From contig NZ_CP107913.1 in the NCBI RefSeq assembly GCF_036014115.1, positions 7,619,501-7,683,500 on the forward strand: a stretch of 64,000 nt of DNA, written 5' to 3'. Shown here one piece after another: positions 51,057 through 59,919 of this stretch. Source of the DNA: Streptomyces sp. NBC_00448. GTDB taxonomy: Bacteria > Actinomycetota > Actinomycetes > Streptomycetales > Streptomycetaceae. Numbering within the stretch: the stretch's first letter is position 1; each line of letters begins with the position of its first letter. The notes beneath the pieces are model-generated. The model worked only from the letters and a program-made list of their open reading frames with translations. It was not told the DNA's origin and searched no databases. The position numbers and the translations under genes were made by a program.

Positions 51057-51995
51057 TCAGACCGGCGGGGCGACGAACACGCCACGGTCCGGGTCGTTGA
51101 AGGACTCCTTGGCGACGATCTCGTTCATCGCGTTGGCGGTGCCCCACTGGTCGGTGACCTCGGGCTGGGAGAAGTCGTAGACGTGCGGGTGCCAGGTGTC
51201 CTCGTCGAGGTTCTCCAACTCTGTCGTGTACTCGACGGTGTTGCCGTGCGGGTCGAGGAAGTACGTGAAGGTGTTGTCGCCTGCCATGTGCCGGCCCGGG
51301 CCCCAGACCTTCTTGAACCCGGCCCGCATGACCCGGCCGGAGCCGCGCATGTACTCGTCGATGCCGCGCATCTCGAAGGAGACGTGGTGCAGGGCGGTGT
51401 GCGGGCCCTGGGCGATGGCCATCGAGTGGTGCTGGTTGGAGATCCGCATGAAGTGCATGACCTCGCCCATGTGCGGCGAGGAAAGCGTGTCGGACAGGGC
51501 GAAGCCGAGGTGGCGCTCGTACCACTCCCGTGTGCGGTTCAGGTCGGGGGAGTTGAGGACGACGTGGGAGAGCTTGACCGGGATGGCCTCCTTCTCCTCG
51601 ATCCTGCGGTGCTGTCGGACCTCGACGTCGGCGGAGACCTCGATGGTGCGGCCGTCGACGTCGAAGAAGCGGAAGCCGTAGCCGCCGCCAGGGGTGTCGA
51701 CCTCGCCCGGATGCGATATCAACTGCACGTCTCCGGCGAGGAGTTGCTCGGCGAGGGTGTCCACGTCGGCCGTCGACGCCGCCCCGTACGAGACGAGGTC
51801 GAGGCGCTTCTCGCTGGCCTTGCGCAGCCGTACGACGTACTGCTCGGGGGAGCCCTCGGCGGCCAGGAAGGAGATCCCGGAGTCCTCGGCGACCTTGGTC
51901 AGACCCCAGACGCCGGCGTAGAAGTCGAGCTGCTTGTCGTAATCCGGCACCGCCAGGTCGACGTGCCGCAGGTGGGTGAGCAGACGTCCGCTCAT
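51057..51995 (-). CDS. Extradiol (type I) ring-cleavage dioxygenase, VOC fold
   Basis: A 312-residue two-domain VOC protein like catechol 2,3-dioxygenase. ATG 51995 follows GGAAGGA. The N-domain starts LRHVDLAVPDYDKQLDFYAG; the C-domain LSHVVLNSPDLNRTREWYER gives the first His ligand, ALHHVSFEMRGIDEY the second and HGNTVEYTTELE the Glu. All Fe ligands are present. It would open a catecholic or hydroxyquinol ring next to a hydroxyl. It fits between the monooxygenase and the FAH hydrolases. Confidence 0.88.
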   Translation of the reverse strand: MSGRLLTHLRHVDLAVPDYDKQLDFYAGVWGLTKVAEDSGISFLAAEGSPEQYVVRLRKASEKRLDLVSYGAASTADVDTLAEQLLAGDVQLISHPGEVDTPGGGYGFRFFDVDGRTIEVSADVEVRQHRRIEEKEAIPVKLSHVVLNSPDLNRTREWYERHLGFALSDTLSSPHMGEVMHFMRISNQHHSMAIAQGPHTALHHVSFEMRGIDEYMRGSGRVMRAGFKKVWGPGRHMAGDNTFTYFLDPHGNTVEYTTELENLDEDTWHPHVYDFSQPEVTDQWGTANAMNEIVAKESFNDPDRGVFVAPPV

Positions 51996-51999
51996 GGGG

Positions 52000-53010
52000 T
52001 CAGTCCTTCCGGAGATGGAGGAGGGCGGCCGCGTTGCCGCCGCGGACGGCGTGGAATGCGGCGTCGGGTAGACGTGCGGCGCGCAGCGCGCTGAGCGGGT
52101 CCTCGGTGCCCATGTCGAAGGGGAAGTCGGAGCCGAGCAGCACCCGATCGGCGCCCGCGGCACGCACCAACTCCCTCAGTACGTACGGGTCGTGTACCAG
52201 GGAATCGAGGTAGAGACGCTTGAGGTAGCTGCTGGGCAGGTTCACACAGCCGGAACCGGCGTCGGTGCGGGTCGTCCAGGCGTGGTCGGCGCGGCCGATG
52301 TGGGTGGGGAGGTATCCGCCGCCGTGCGCCGCGATGACCTTCAAGCCGGGGTGACGGTCCAGGACGCCGGAGAAGATGAGGTGGGAGAGGGCGACGGCGT
52401 TCTCGGTGGGCTGGCCGACGGAGTTGGACAGGTACCACTGGTCGAGGCGCTCGTCGAGGGTGCAGCCGAAGGGGTGCAGGAAGACGATCGCGCCGGTCTC
52501 CTCGGCGCGTGACCAGAAGGGTTCGTAGGCAGGGTCGGACAGTTCGCACCCCGGGGCGTGGCTGGAGATCTCCACCCCGGACAGGCCCTGCGCCAAGGCG
52601 TGTTCGAGCGCGCGCACTGCCTCTTCGGGATGCTGCAGCGGTACGAGACCGAGGCCGTGCAGCCGATCCGGTGCGGCCGAACAGTGCGCCGCGGTTGCCT
52701 CGTTGGCGAGCCGGTACACCTTCTCGGCCGTCTCCTCGTTGGCCCAGTAGTGGTAGTGCGAGGGGGACGGACTGACCAGTTGGACGTCCACACCCTGGGC
52801 GTCCATCGCCGCGAGGCGGACGGCCGGATCGGTGAGACGGGCGATGCGTTCGCCGATCATCGGGCCATTGACCTGAAGGGCGGCCGGTCCGTTGCGCCGC
52901 GCGTCCAGGGCCTTTGCCTCGGCGAGCCCGGGCAGGCCATCCACCAGTGCCTCTATCTCGGGCAGCAGGACGTGGGCGTGCACGTCGACCGTGGGCGGTG
53001 TCGTCGTCAC
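52000..53010 (-). CDS. Amidohydrolase/ACMSD-like decarboxylase
   Basis: A 336-residue metal-dependent TIM-barrel protein of the ACMSD/gamma-resorcylate decarboxylase group. HxH is H11-A-H13 (VDVHAHVLLPE), a further His in AIVFLHPFGCTLDERLDQWY, HGGGYLP later, and the metal Asp in LLGSDFPFDMGTED. Members decarboxylate aromatic or ring-opened acids or hydrolyse C-N bonds. It overlaps the monooxygenase gene by 4 bp (53007-53010). Decarboxylation of an aromatic acid or its meta-cleavage product is likely. Confidence 0.85.
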   Translation of the reverse strand: MTTTPPTVDVHAHVLLPEIEALVDGLPGLAEAKALDARRNGPAALQVNGPMIGERIARLTDPAVRLAAMDAQGVDVQLVSPSPSHYHYWANEETAEKVYRLANEATAAHCSAAPDRLHGLGLVPLQHPEEAVRALEHALAQGLSGVEISSHAPGCELSDPAYEPFWSRAEETGAIVFLHPFGCTLDERLDQWYLSNSVGQPTENAVALSHLIFSGVLDRHPGLKVIAAHGGGYLPTHIGRADHAWTTRTDAGSGCVNLPSSYLKRLYLDSLVHDPYVLRELVRAAGADRVLLGSDFPFDMGTEDPLSALRAARLPDAAFHAVRGGNAAALLHLRKD

Positions 53011-54140
53011 GGCAGCTCCCGCAGCATGGTCATGGTGCGGCCCATCAGGCCGGGCACGTCGGCGTCACGGACCCCGTCGAGCTGCCACTGGCCCAGCTGC
53101 ACGGACGCGTCCACGACGGGCCGTACGCGGGCGATCCGCCGCTCGTAGTACGCCTGGAACAGCACGTCGTCCCAGGCGTCGTCTCCGGTCAGCAACTGTG
53201 CGAGGACCCAGGCGTCCTCCAGGGACAGGGCCGCGCCCTGGGCGAGGGTGGGCGGACAGCAGTGGGCGGCGTCGCCGACGAGGACGACGCGGCCGCGGTG
53301 CCAGGACCCCTCGACCAGCATCCGGTCGAACCAGGTGTAGTTGACCTGCGTCGGGTCGGTGATCTGCGCGGTGATCTCGGGCCAGTGGCCGCCGTAATGC
53401 CGGGCCAGGGACCGCATCTCGTCGGCGTACGTGGTCGGCGGGATGGAGGCGCGGTCTCGGTTGGCCTCGACGACGTACGCGTAGAGCGTGCTCTCGCTGG
53501 TGGGGCAGTAGCCAGCGATGTAGGCGGGGCCGCCGTAGGCGAGGTCGGTACGGGTCATGCCTGCCGGGCGGGGCGCCGCGACGCGCCAGATGGCCATGCC
53601 GGTGGGTTCGGGCCGGTCCGTGATGCCGATCGCGGCGCGGGTGGTGGAGCCCATTCCGTCGGCGGCGATGACCAGGTCGTAGCGGGATGCGGTGTCGTCG
53701 CTGAAGCCGACGGTGACGCCGTCGTCTGCGGACAGGTCCAGCGACGTCGCCCGGAGGCCGAGGCGGACGGTGGCGCCACTGGCGCGGACCGCGTCGATCA
53801 GGATGTTCTGCAACTGGGGGCGCTGCATGCCGACGGTGGCGGGCAGGTCGTCACCCCCGGTACGCAGGTCTTCCGCGACGTGCAGGACGGTGCCGTCGGG
53901 GGCGGTGATGCCGACCGCGCCGAAGCCGTAGCCAGATCTCTCCACCTGGTCCCACACGCCGAGTTCGCGCAGCACGCGCAGGGCGTTGCCCTGGAGGGTG
54001 ATGCCGGAGCCCGCGGTGGCGTTCCAGTCGTCCTTGGCCTCGATCAGGTCGACGGCGATCCCGGCGCGGCGCAGCAGGATCGTCGCGGCGTTTCCGGCCG
54101 CGCCACCGCCGATGACGAGGACCGTGCGGGGTGTGCTCAT
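53007..54140 (-). CDS. FAD-dependent aromatic monooxygenase
   Basis: A 377-residue class A flavin monooxygenase. The FAD motif is LVIGGGAAGNAATILLRRAG (residues 8-27), DLVIAADGMGSTTRAAIG contains the DG motif, and RVVLVGDAAHCCPPTLAQGA is the GD motif. It would hydroxylate an aromatic ring using NAD(P)H and O2. It lies between the decarboxylase-like gene and the cyclase-family gene (46-bp gap to the latter). Confidence 0.9.
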   Translation of the reverse strand: MSTPRTVLVIGGGAAGNAATILLRRAGIAVDLIEAKDDWNATAGSGITLQGNALRVLRELGVWDQVERSGYGFGAVGITAPDGTVLHVAEDLRTGGDDLPATVGMQRPQLQNILIDAVRASGATVRLGLRATSLDLSADDGVTVGFSDDTASRYDLVIAADGMGSTTRAAIGITDRPEPTGMAIWRVAAPRPAGMTRTDLAYGGPAYIAGYCPTSESTLYAYVVEANRDRASIPPTTYADEMRSLARHYGGHWPEITAQITDPTQVNYTWFDRMLVEGSWHRGRVVLVGDAAHCCPPTLAQGAALSLEDAWVLAQLLTGDDAWDDVLFQAYYERRIARVRPVVDASVQLGQWQLDGVRDADVPGLMGRTMTMLRELP

Positions 54141-54186
54141 GGGGGAACTCCTTCGTTCCGCTGGTGACTTGCGGGCTGAGGGCGTG

Positions 54187-55152
54187 CTACTTGACGGCGA
54201 CCGGGTTGACCGGGGAGCCGACCGCGCCGGTGATCGGCAGCGGGGCGGCGGTCAGCCAGAAGTCGTACGCACCGTCGTGTGCGCAGTCGTCGGCGAGCGC
54301 GTCCAGGTCCCACATCTCGCCGATGAGCAGGCCCATGTTGGGGATGGCGACCTGATGCAGCGGTTGGAAGGCGTGGTCGAACTCGTTGGGCCGGACCTCG
54401 AAGCCCCAGGTGTCGGTGGCGATCGCGGCGATCTCGGTGCGGTGCAGCCAGCCGGCTGTGGTGAACGAGAGGCCGGGTGCCGGGCCGCCGGCGTACTCGC
54501 CCCAGCCCTCGCGCCGGGCGCGCGCGAGGCGCCCGGTGCGCACCAGCGCGATGTCGCCGCGGCCGACGGTCACGCCGTGCGCCTTCGCGGTCGTGCTCAA
54601 ATGCTCCTCGGTGATCGCGAAACCGTCCGGCAATTCGCCGTCCTCGCCGATTACGTGGCCCACGTCGAGAAGGATGCCGCGCCCGGCGAGGTAGGGGGCC
54701 ATGTGCTCGATGCCGGTGACCAGGTCGCCGTCGGAGGTGACGACCTGTTCCGCCGGGCGGCCGTTCCACGCCTTGCCGTGGTCGAAGATGTGGCCGAGCC
54801 CGTCCCACTGTGTGGAGCACTGCAGCGGCATGGCGATCACGTCGTCGGCGCCGCCGATCCCGTGCGGGAAGCCCTGGTTGCCGAGGGCGGCGTCGGTACC
54901 GGTGTCGAGCATTGTGTGGACGGGGTTGGTCCGGCGCCGCCAGCCCTTCTGCGGGCCGTCCATGTCGAAGCGCTGTGCGAGGGAGAAGCTGACGCCTCGC
55001 CGTACCAGCGTGGCGCCCTCGCGGCGCTTGGCCTCGTCGAGGAAGTTGAGCGTGCCGATCCGGTCGTCCTCGCCCCAACGCCCCCAGTTCGAGTACGCCT
55101 TGGCTGCCTCGGCGATCGCGCCCTCCGGGTCGGCCCGGTGCGGAGCCGTCAC
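54187..55152 (-). CDS. Cyclase family protein (kynurenine formamidase-like)
   Basis: A 321-residue metal-dependent hydrolase of the cyclase family. GTG 55152 overlaps the stop of the FAH gene as GTGA. Motifs are AYSNWGRWGEDDRIGTLNFL, IAMPLQCSTQWDGLGHIFDH (in place of HxGTHxD), DIALVRTGRLARARREG and SFTTAGWLHRTEIAAIATDT. The family includes kynurenine formamidases and enzymes acting on isatin or ring-opened lactones. A hydrolytic step on a cyclic or N-acyl substrate is inferred. Confidence 0.85.
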   Translation of the reverse strand: MTAPHRADPEGAIAEAAKAYSNWGRWGEDDRIGTLNFLDEAKRREGATLVRRGVSFSLAQRFDMDGPQKGWRRRTNPVHTMLDTGTDAALGNQGFPHGIGGADDVIAMPLQCSTQWDGLGHIFDHGKAWNGRPAEQVVTSDGDLVTGIEHMAPYLAGRGILLDVGHVIGEDGELPDGFAITEEHLSTTAKAHGVTVGRGDIALVRTGRLARARREGWGEYAGGPAPGLSFTTAGWLHRTEIAAIATDTWGFEVRPNEFDHAFQPLHQVAIPNMGLLIGEMWDLDALADDCAHDGAYDFWLTAAPLPITGAVGSPVNPVAVK

Positions 55153-56150
55153 GACGCCACCTCCGCCGCACATCGGGTGCGCTGCGCGCCGAGCCCGGTG
55201 ATGGAGCCGTCCATCACGTCTCCGTCGCGCAGCAGGCGGCCCCAGTGCATGCCGTTCCCGGCCGGTGAACCCGTCAGCACCAGGTCTCCGGGGAGGAGCT
55301 GAGCGGCCTGCGACGCGTAGGAGACCATCCGCGCCACATTGAAGATCATGTCCTTGGTGGACTCGTCCTGCATGGTCTCGCCGTTCAGCTTCAGCACCAG
55401 CCGCAGGTCGTCGGGGCTGGCGATCGACTCGGCGGGCACGATCCACGGGCCGAGCGGGGTGAACCCCGGCGCGTTCTTGCTGCGCAGCCAGTCGGTGCCG
55501 ATCTGCGGCATGTCCCGGCGGAAGACGGTCGCGCGGTCGGTGAGATCGTTGGCGATCGTGTACCCGGCGACGTACTCCAGCGCCTCGTCGGCGGAGATCC
55601 GGTACGCCGGGCGGCCGATCACGGCCGTCAACTCCAGCTCCCAGTCCGGCTTTTCGGCCCATGCGGGGAGTACGACGTCGTCGTAGGGCCCGGTGATGGC
55701 GCTCGGCAGGCCGATGAAGACATACGGCAGATCGGCCTTCGTCCGCCGGTCCATGATCTCCGCGGCCTCCGCGCGCCGCTCGTCCTCCGGGCGGTCGTCA
55801 CCGGGCGTGCGGTGCGCCACGTGCAGATCGATGACGTGCTGGCGGTAGTTGGCGCCGGACTGGAAGACCTGCCGCGGTTCGACGGGGGCGTGCACCCGGA
55901 ACTGCGCCAGCGGCCTGCGCTCCACAGAGCCGTCATCGGCCAGGTCGCGCAGTCGCGGCAGTACCGCAGCCCAGTCCTCTAGGAGCCGACGTACCGTCAG
56001 CCGGTCGTTGTCCAGGCCGGCGCGCAGGTCCAGCACGTGCTCCTCGGGTGTGACCAGCGCGGGGAACGCGGGACCGTCCGGGGCCGAGAGCGTCGCGAGG
56101 GCGAAGGGGCCGGCGAAGGGTGCGGAAGCGGGAGCGGGTTTCACGGACAT
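55149..56150 (-). CDS. Fumarylacetoacetate hydrolase family protein, operon leader
   Basis: A 333-residue FAH protein, intact. The fold is QVFQSGANYRQHVIDLHVAH, metal ligands lie in KPDWELELTAVIGRPAYR (ExE) and the downstream IANDLTDRATVFRRDMPQIG, with FTPLGPWIVPAESIASPDDL and LLPGDLVLTGSPAGNGM following. FAH enzymes hydrolyse C-C bonds of acylpyruvates or ring-cleavage products. It is the first gene of the operon, 136 bp from a divergent LysR gene. It may replace the function of the broken FAH downstream, if their substrates overlap. Confidence 0.9.
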   Translation of the reverse strand: MSVKPAPASAPFAGPFALATLSAPDGPAFPALVTPEEHVLDLRAGLDNDRLTVRRLLEDWAAVLPRLRDLADDGSVERRPLAQFRVHAPVEPRQVFQSGANYRQHVIDLHVAHRTPGDDRPEDERRAEAAEIMDRRTKADLPYVFIGLPSAITGPYDDVVLPAWAEKPDWELELTAVIGRPAYRISADEALEYVAGYTIANDLTDRATVFRRDMPQIGTDWLRSKNAPGFTPLGPWIVPAESIASPDDLRLVLKLNGETMQDESTKDMIFNVARMVSYASQAAQLLPGDLVLTGSPAGNGMHWGRLLRDGDVMDGSITGLGAQRTRCAAEVAS

Positions 56151-56214
56151 GTCCTCCTGATTGCGGTGGGACTAATCTGGACCCGCCACCAATGATCAGG
56201 GAAATAGATTGCAT

Positions 56215-56229
56215 GGATGGAAGCCATCC
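56215..56229. promoter_or_regulatory. Palindrome between operon and lysR
   Basis: GGATGG (56215-56220), AAG, CCATCC (56224-56229) form a 6-3-6 palindrome between the divergent FAH and lysR genes. LysR boxes are commonly short dyads in such spacers, so this is a candidate regulator site. Confidence 0.5.
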
Positions 56230-56286
56230 GTTAGGCAGATTTCCCCTGGTCGGCGCCGACTGACGCCGTACAGCAAGGGAAAGAAC

Positions 56287-57195
56287 GTGAATCTGGCCCG
56301 CCTGGACCTCAACCTCGTCGTGGCCCTGCGCGCGCTACTGGAGGAGCGCAACGTCACCCGTGCCGGACAGCGCGTCGGACTAAGCCAGCCCGCCATGAGC
56401 GCCGCCCTGTCCCGGCTGCGCCGCCACTTTGACGACGACCTGCTCTCCCGCGTCGGCGGCCACTACGAACTCACCGCCCTCGGACAGGTACTCCTCGACC
56501 GCACCTCCACCGCCTACGACGTCCTCGAACGGCTCTTCTCCAGCCAGGCCGACTTCGACCCGGCCAAGGAAAGCCGTGAGTTCAAGCTGGTGGCCTCCGA
56601 CTACGCCGTCGCCGTCTTCGGCGCCGAACTCGCCCGCGCCGTCCACGAGGAGGCCCCCGGAATCCGGCTGCGCTTCGCACAGACCCCGCCCACCGTGGTC
56701 GACGACACCGCCACCCTGCTCAGCACCGTCGACGGACTGCTCATGCCGCACGGCGTCATCAGCGATTTCCCCGCCACCGACCTCTACCACGACCGATGGG
56801 TCTTCGTGGTCGCCGACGACCACCCATCCGTCACCGACCAGCTCACCCGGCAGGACCTCGAGGAACTGCCGTGGGTCACCTACCAGCGCACGTACGACGC
56901 ACCGGCCGTGCGCCAGCTCGGAATGCTCGGCGTGGAGCCACGCGTGGAGGTCTCCGTCGATAGCTTCCAGCTGCTACCGCAGCTGGTGGGCGGCACCCGG
57001 CGCATCGCCATGGTCCAGGCCCGGCTCGCCCGACTGCTCGCGCCGATCGCCCCCGTGCGGATCGTGGAGCCTCCCTACGAGGCGGTCTCCTTGCGGGAGG
57101 CCCTGTGGTGGCATCCGGTGCACACGCACGATGCGGCTCATATCTGGCTGCGCGAGACCGCCGCGCGCGTCGGGGTCAGACTGCCCGCGCGATGA
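56287..57195 (+). CDS. LysR regulator of the catabolic operon
   Basis: A 302-residue LysR protein. I start at GTG 56287 (NLARLDLNLVVALRALLEER), the conserved N-terminus of NodD/PcaQ-like members. HTH: NVTRAGQRVGLSQPAMSAAL, SRLRRHFDDDLLSR. The effector domain reads SREFKLVASDYAVAVFGAEL and RQDLEELPWVTYQRTYD. It is divergent from the operon and its TGA overlaps the start of an IclR gene (ATGA, 57192-57195). Confidence 0.92.
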   Translation: MNLARLDLNLVVALRALLEERNVTRAGQRVGLSQPAMSAALSRLRRHFDDDLLSRVGGHYELTALGQVLLDRTSTAYDVLERLFSSQADFDPAKESREFKLVASDYAVAVFGAELARAVHEEAPGIRLRFAQTPPTVVDDTATLLSTVDGLLMPHGVISDFPATDLYHDRWVFVVADDHPSVTDQLTRQDLEELPWVTYQRTYDAPAVRQLGMLGVEPRVEVSVDSFQLLPQLVGGTRRIAMVQARLARLLAPIAPVRIVEPPYEAVSLREALWWHPVHTHDAAHIWLRETAARVGVRLPAR

Positions 57196-57375
57196 AGCCA
57201 CCGCACCACGAGTCGGTCCTTTCCCGTGCCGCGCGCATCCTGGAGGCGTTCAGCCAGGACGAGCTGTCGCTGACCGTCTCCGAGATCGCTCGCCGCACCG
57301 GTCTGCACGTGTCCACGACCTCCCGCCTGGTGGGGGAGCTGGTGGCGCACGGGTTCCTGAGCCGGGACGACGACC
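57192..57375 (+). pseudogene. N-terminal stub of an IclR regulator
   Basis: ATG 57192 overlaps the lysR stop. About 60 residues remain: VLSRAARILEAFSQDELSLT, VSEIARRTGLHVSTTSRLVG and ELVAHGFLSRDDD, a complete IclR-type winged helix. The effector domain is replaced by the IS256 remnant from about 57376. A stable DNA-binding fragment might still be made. Confidence 0.8.
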
Positions 57376-58129
57376 GTCCAGAGCCTTCCACAACCCCATC
57401 GCGCCGTCGCCGACAACCAGCTCGGGGTCGCGCATGCCCCGGCGGCGGCAGTCGCGCAGCAGGTCGGCCCACGACTCCGTCGACTCGCGCAGCCCCTCCG
57501 CCAGCGCGCGACCAACTCCTTGGTGCCGTCCAGACGGACCCCGAGCAGCACCAGCACGCAGGAGTGGGCCTGCCCAGAGCCGGACCTTGGGATGCACGCC
57601 GTCGGCCCACACGTAGACGAAGTCGCGGTCCGACAGGTCCCGGTCCTGGAAGGCGGCGTGGTCGTCGCCCCACTGCTTCGTCAGCCGCGTCACCGTCGCC
57701 GGCGACAACCCGGCCGCCGAGCCGAGGAACTGCTCCAGCGCGGGCACGAAGTCCCCCGAGGACCGTCCGTGCAGGTAGAGCAGCGGCAGCACCTCGGAGA
57801 CTTCGGGGACTTGCGGCACCACGGGGCCAGGATCTTGAGGAGAACCGCTTGCGCTCGCCTGTCTCCTCATCGACGCGGCGGTCGTTGACCCGGGGGGCGG
57901 TGACCTCGACAGCACCTGCCGCGGTGGTCACGGTGCGGGGCCGGTGGTGGCCGTTGCGGACCACCGGGCGGTGCCCGTGCCCGTCCCGCTCGGCAGCCAA
58001 CTCGGTTATGTACTGGTTGACTTCCGCCTCCAGCGCGGCGGCCAGCATCCGGCGGGCGCCCTCGCGGACGATCTCGTCGATCAGGGAACCGGACTCGGTG
58101 GAACCCTCGGCATTCACTACGCTGAGCAC
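57376..58129 (-). pseudogene. IS256 family transposase remnant, truncated and frameshifted
   Basis: Starts at ATG 58129: VREGARRMLAAALEAEVNQY, RNGHHRPRTVTTAAGAVEVT. After shifts near 57830 it continues SEVLPLLYLHGRSSGDFVPA, TRLTKQWGDDHAAFQDRDLS and DFVYVWADGVHPKVRL (catalytic Asp), and ESTESWADLLRDCRRRGMRD, ELVVGDGAMGLWKAL (second Asp). The C-terminal third is absent. It cut the IclR gene at about 57375. Confidence 0.82.
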
Positions 58130-58544
58130 GGGCGTGCCTTCCCGACCCGCGCTGCGAACGCGGGCCTACTCGGTGACCATCAAAGGATCATTCGGGAAGA
58201 CGCCTTCGCGTCCCGGCCCGGGGCTGATCCACAGGTCTTGAGCATTGCTCCCCGCGGTGAGCCCGGACGCCTTTGGAAGAGGCGTAATGGTTTACCACGA
58301 AGCGGACGCACCATCTTGCTGAACTGCACGGACTGGATAAGGGAGGACTATGCGTGATTTCTCCGGCACGGGATCCCGGGCGACTCATAGACCCTGGGTC
58401 CGTGATCGGCGGTGACGGAGCTGCTGCCCACGTGGCCTTGCCAGGCGGATGGGTACGCCGACGGTCGGGTGCCGGCCTCGGTGCGCTGCACCGACCTGCT
58501 GACGCCGCCTCCCCAGGCCCTGATCCCCAGGGACTTTTCAGGGA
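58130..58544. other. Region between IS256 remnant and hairpin
   Basis: No gene recognised on either strand. The IS256 left end should lie here, but I cannot find a matching terminal repeat because the other end is lost. Confidence 0.35.
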
Positions 58545-58618
58545 CTTTCAGCTCTGTCGGAGGACTTCCGAGGGACTTTTCTACGTACAAGCACGGAAGG
58601 CTCCGACAGAGCTGAAAG
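58545..58618. repeat. Long near-perfect hairpin, 18-bp outer and 6-bp inner stems
   Basis: CTTTCAGCTCTGTCGGAG (58545-58562) is the exact complement of CTCCGACAGAGCTGAAAG (58601-58618). Inside, CTTCCG (58565-58570) pairs with CGGAAG (58594-58599), so the stem continues after a small bulge to a 23-nt loop. GGGACTTT occurs three times in and beside the left arm. It lies 30 bp beyond the sdaA stop. Confidence 0.85.
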
Positions 58619-58648
58619 GTTGGAACCCGCAGGTCAGGCCCTACGCGG

Positions 58649-59195
58649 TCAGCACTCGATGACGTTGACGGCGAGGCCGCCGCGGGCGGTCTCCTTGTAC
58701 TTGACCTTCATGTCGGCGCCGGTCTGCTTCATGGTCTTGATGACCTTGTCGGGGGAGACGTGGTGGCGGCCGTCGCCGCGCATGGCCATGCGGGCGGCGG
58801 TGACGGCCTTGACCGCGGCCATGTCGTTGCGTTCGAGGCGGGGGGTCTGGACGAGGCCGCCGATGGGGTCGCAGGTGAGGCTGAGGTTGTGTGCTCTATG
58901 TCGATCTCGGCCGCAGCAAGCAGCGGACTGCGGCGTCGTCCCCGTCTGTGGCGGAGGTGGTGGGCGCGCAGACGAAGGCGAGGTAGTACTGCAGGACGGC
59001 CGGGATGATCCTGGCGGCGCCGTTGGTCGGGATGGTGACCACCCGGCCGCCCGCCCAGGTAGTAGGTCTTCGCCAGCAGCACCTCGCCAGCGTCGTCGTA
59101 GGCCGCAGCGTCGTCCCGTTGGCGTGGTACGGCAGCGAGTGGCGCCGGTGCAGCACCAGGTCGGCGTCGAAGGCGATCTCGTGGGTGCCAGCAGC
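58649..59195 (-). pseudogene. sdaA: L-serine dehydratase, 3' part
   Basis: The minus strand carries the C-terminal end LERNDMAAVKAVTAARMAMR, RHHVSPDKVIKTMKQTGADM, KVKYKETARGGLAVNVIEC with the stop at 58649. Upstream pieces in other frames are GTHEIAFDADLVLHRRHSLP, VLLAKTYYLGG, VTIPTNGAARIIPAVLQYY and AAEIDIEH. The central region with cluster cysteines is largely deleted. The 5' part lies at 60782-60905, so the gene was split by the mobile unit at 59199-60778, and has decayed further. Confidence 0.8.
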
Positions 59196-59337
59196 TAACT
59201 GATCGTTTCAGAATGCCCGTCTGGCGGCTGTGTGCTCGCCGCTTCATTTGTAGCTTCCCTCCCTGCTGGCGCGCCTCTTCGTTGCGTGTGTAATACTCAA
59301 AATCGGGTAGAGAGTCTTACGACAGGGGTGGCGTTAC

Positions 59338-59919
59338 ATGATGATGTCGGAGCTGGAGACGCCTGCGGCTGACGGATTCCGGTCGCACCGAACCGAACGT
59401 CTGGAGTTGCATGCTCTGGTCATGGAGCACGTGGAAGCAGTACACGACGTGTACGGAGATCCAGCAACGTGGTCGCATCTGCCGCAGGGGCGACACGCCA
59501 CACCCCAAGTCACTGCCGCCATGATTGCCAAGGCCCAGCCGAGCTGGCACGAGTACGGACTGGGCTATTGGTCCGTGCTGCTCAAGGCTCCCCTTCCAGG
59601 GTGCTCTCTGCGACCTGGCGAGATCATCGGCACGGGCGGGGTCTCAGTCGTAGACGGGGATGTATGGAACCTCGGCTACAGGCTCACGCCGGGAGTCTGG
59701 GGCCGTGGCCTAGCCGGAGAGATCGTCCGCGAGGCACTCGCTTGCGCCCGCGCCGTGGCGCCCGGTCGCCCCGTGGTGGCCCGCGTCCTGTCGGAGAACA
59801 CAGCATCACGTCGGGTCGTCGAACGGGCAGGGATGGTGCTCGTCCGCGAAGAGACTGAGCGCTCCGGACCCGCTGCTGGCCGCAAGCGGCTCATCTTCAG
59901 CGATCGGCACTTGCCCTGA
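59338..59919 (+). CDS. GNAT family N-acetyltransferase (passenger gene)
   Basis: A 193-residue acetyltransferase of the RimJ/RimL-like group. It begins SHRTERLELHALVMEHVEAV (TERL motif), has GTGGVSVVDGDVWNLGYRLT, the acetyl-CoA loop PGVWGRGLAGEIVREALACA (in place of QGxGxG) and ends VLSENTASRRVVERAGMVLV. It is intact although all neighbours are broken. It lies inside a transposon-like unit. The substrate (protein N-terminus, drug or small molecule) is unknown. The start may be 59338 or the ATG at 59344. Confidence 0.88.
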   Translation: MMMSELETPAADGFRSHRTERLELHALVMEHVEAVHDVYGDPATWSHLPQGRHATPQVTAAMIAKAQPSWHEYGLGYWSVLLKAPLPGCSLRPGEIIGTGGVSVVDGDVWNLGYRLTPGVWGRGLAGEIVREALACARAVAPGRPVVARVLSENTASRRVVERAGMVLVREETERSGPAAGRKRLIFSDRHLP

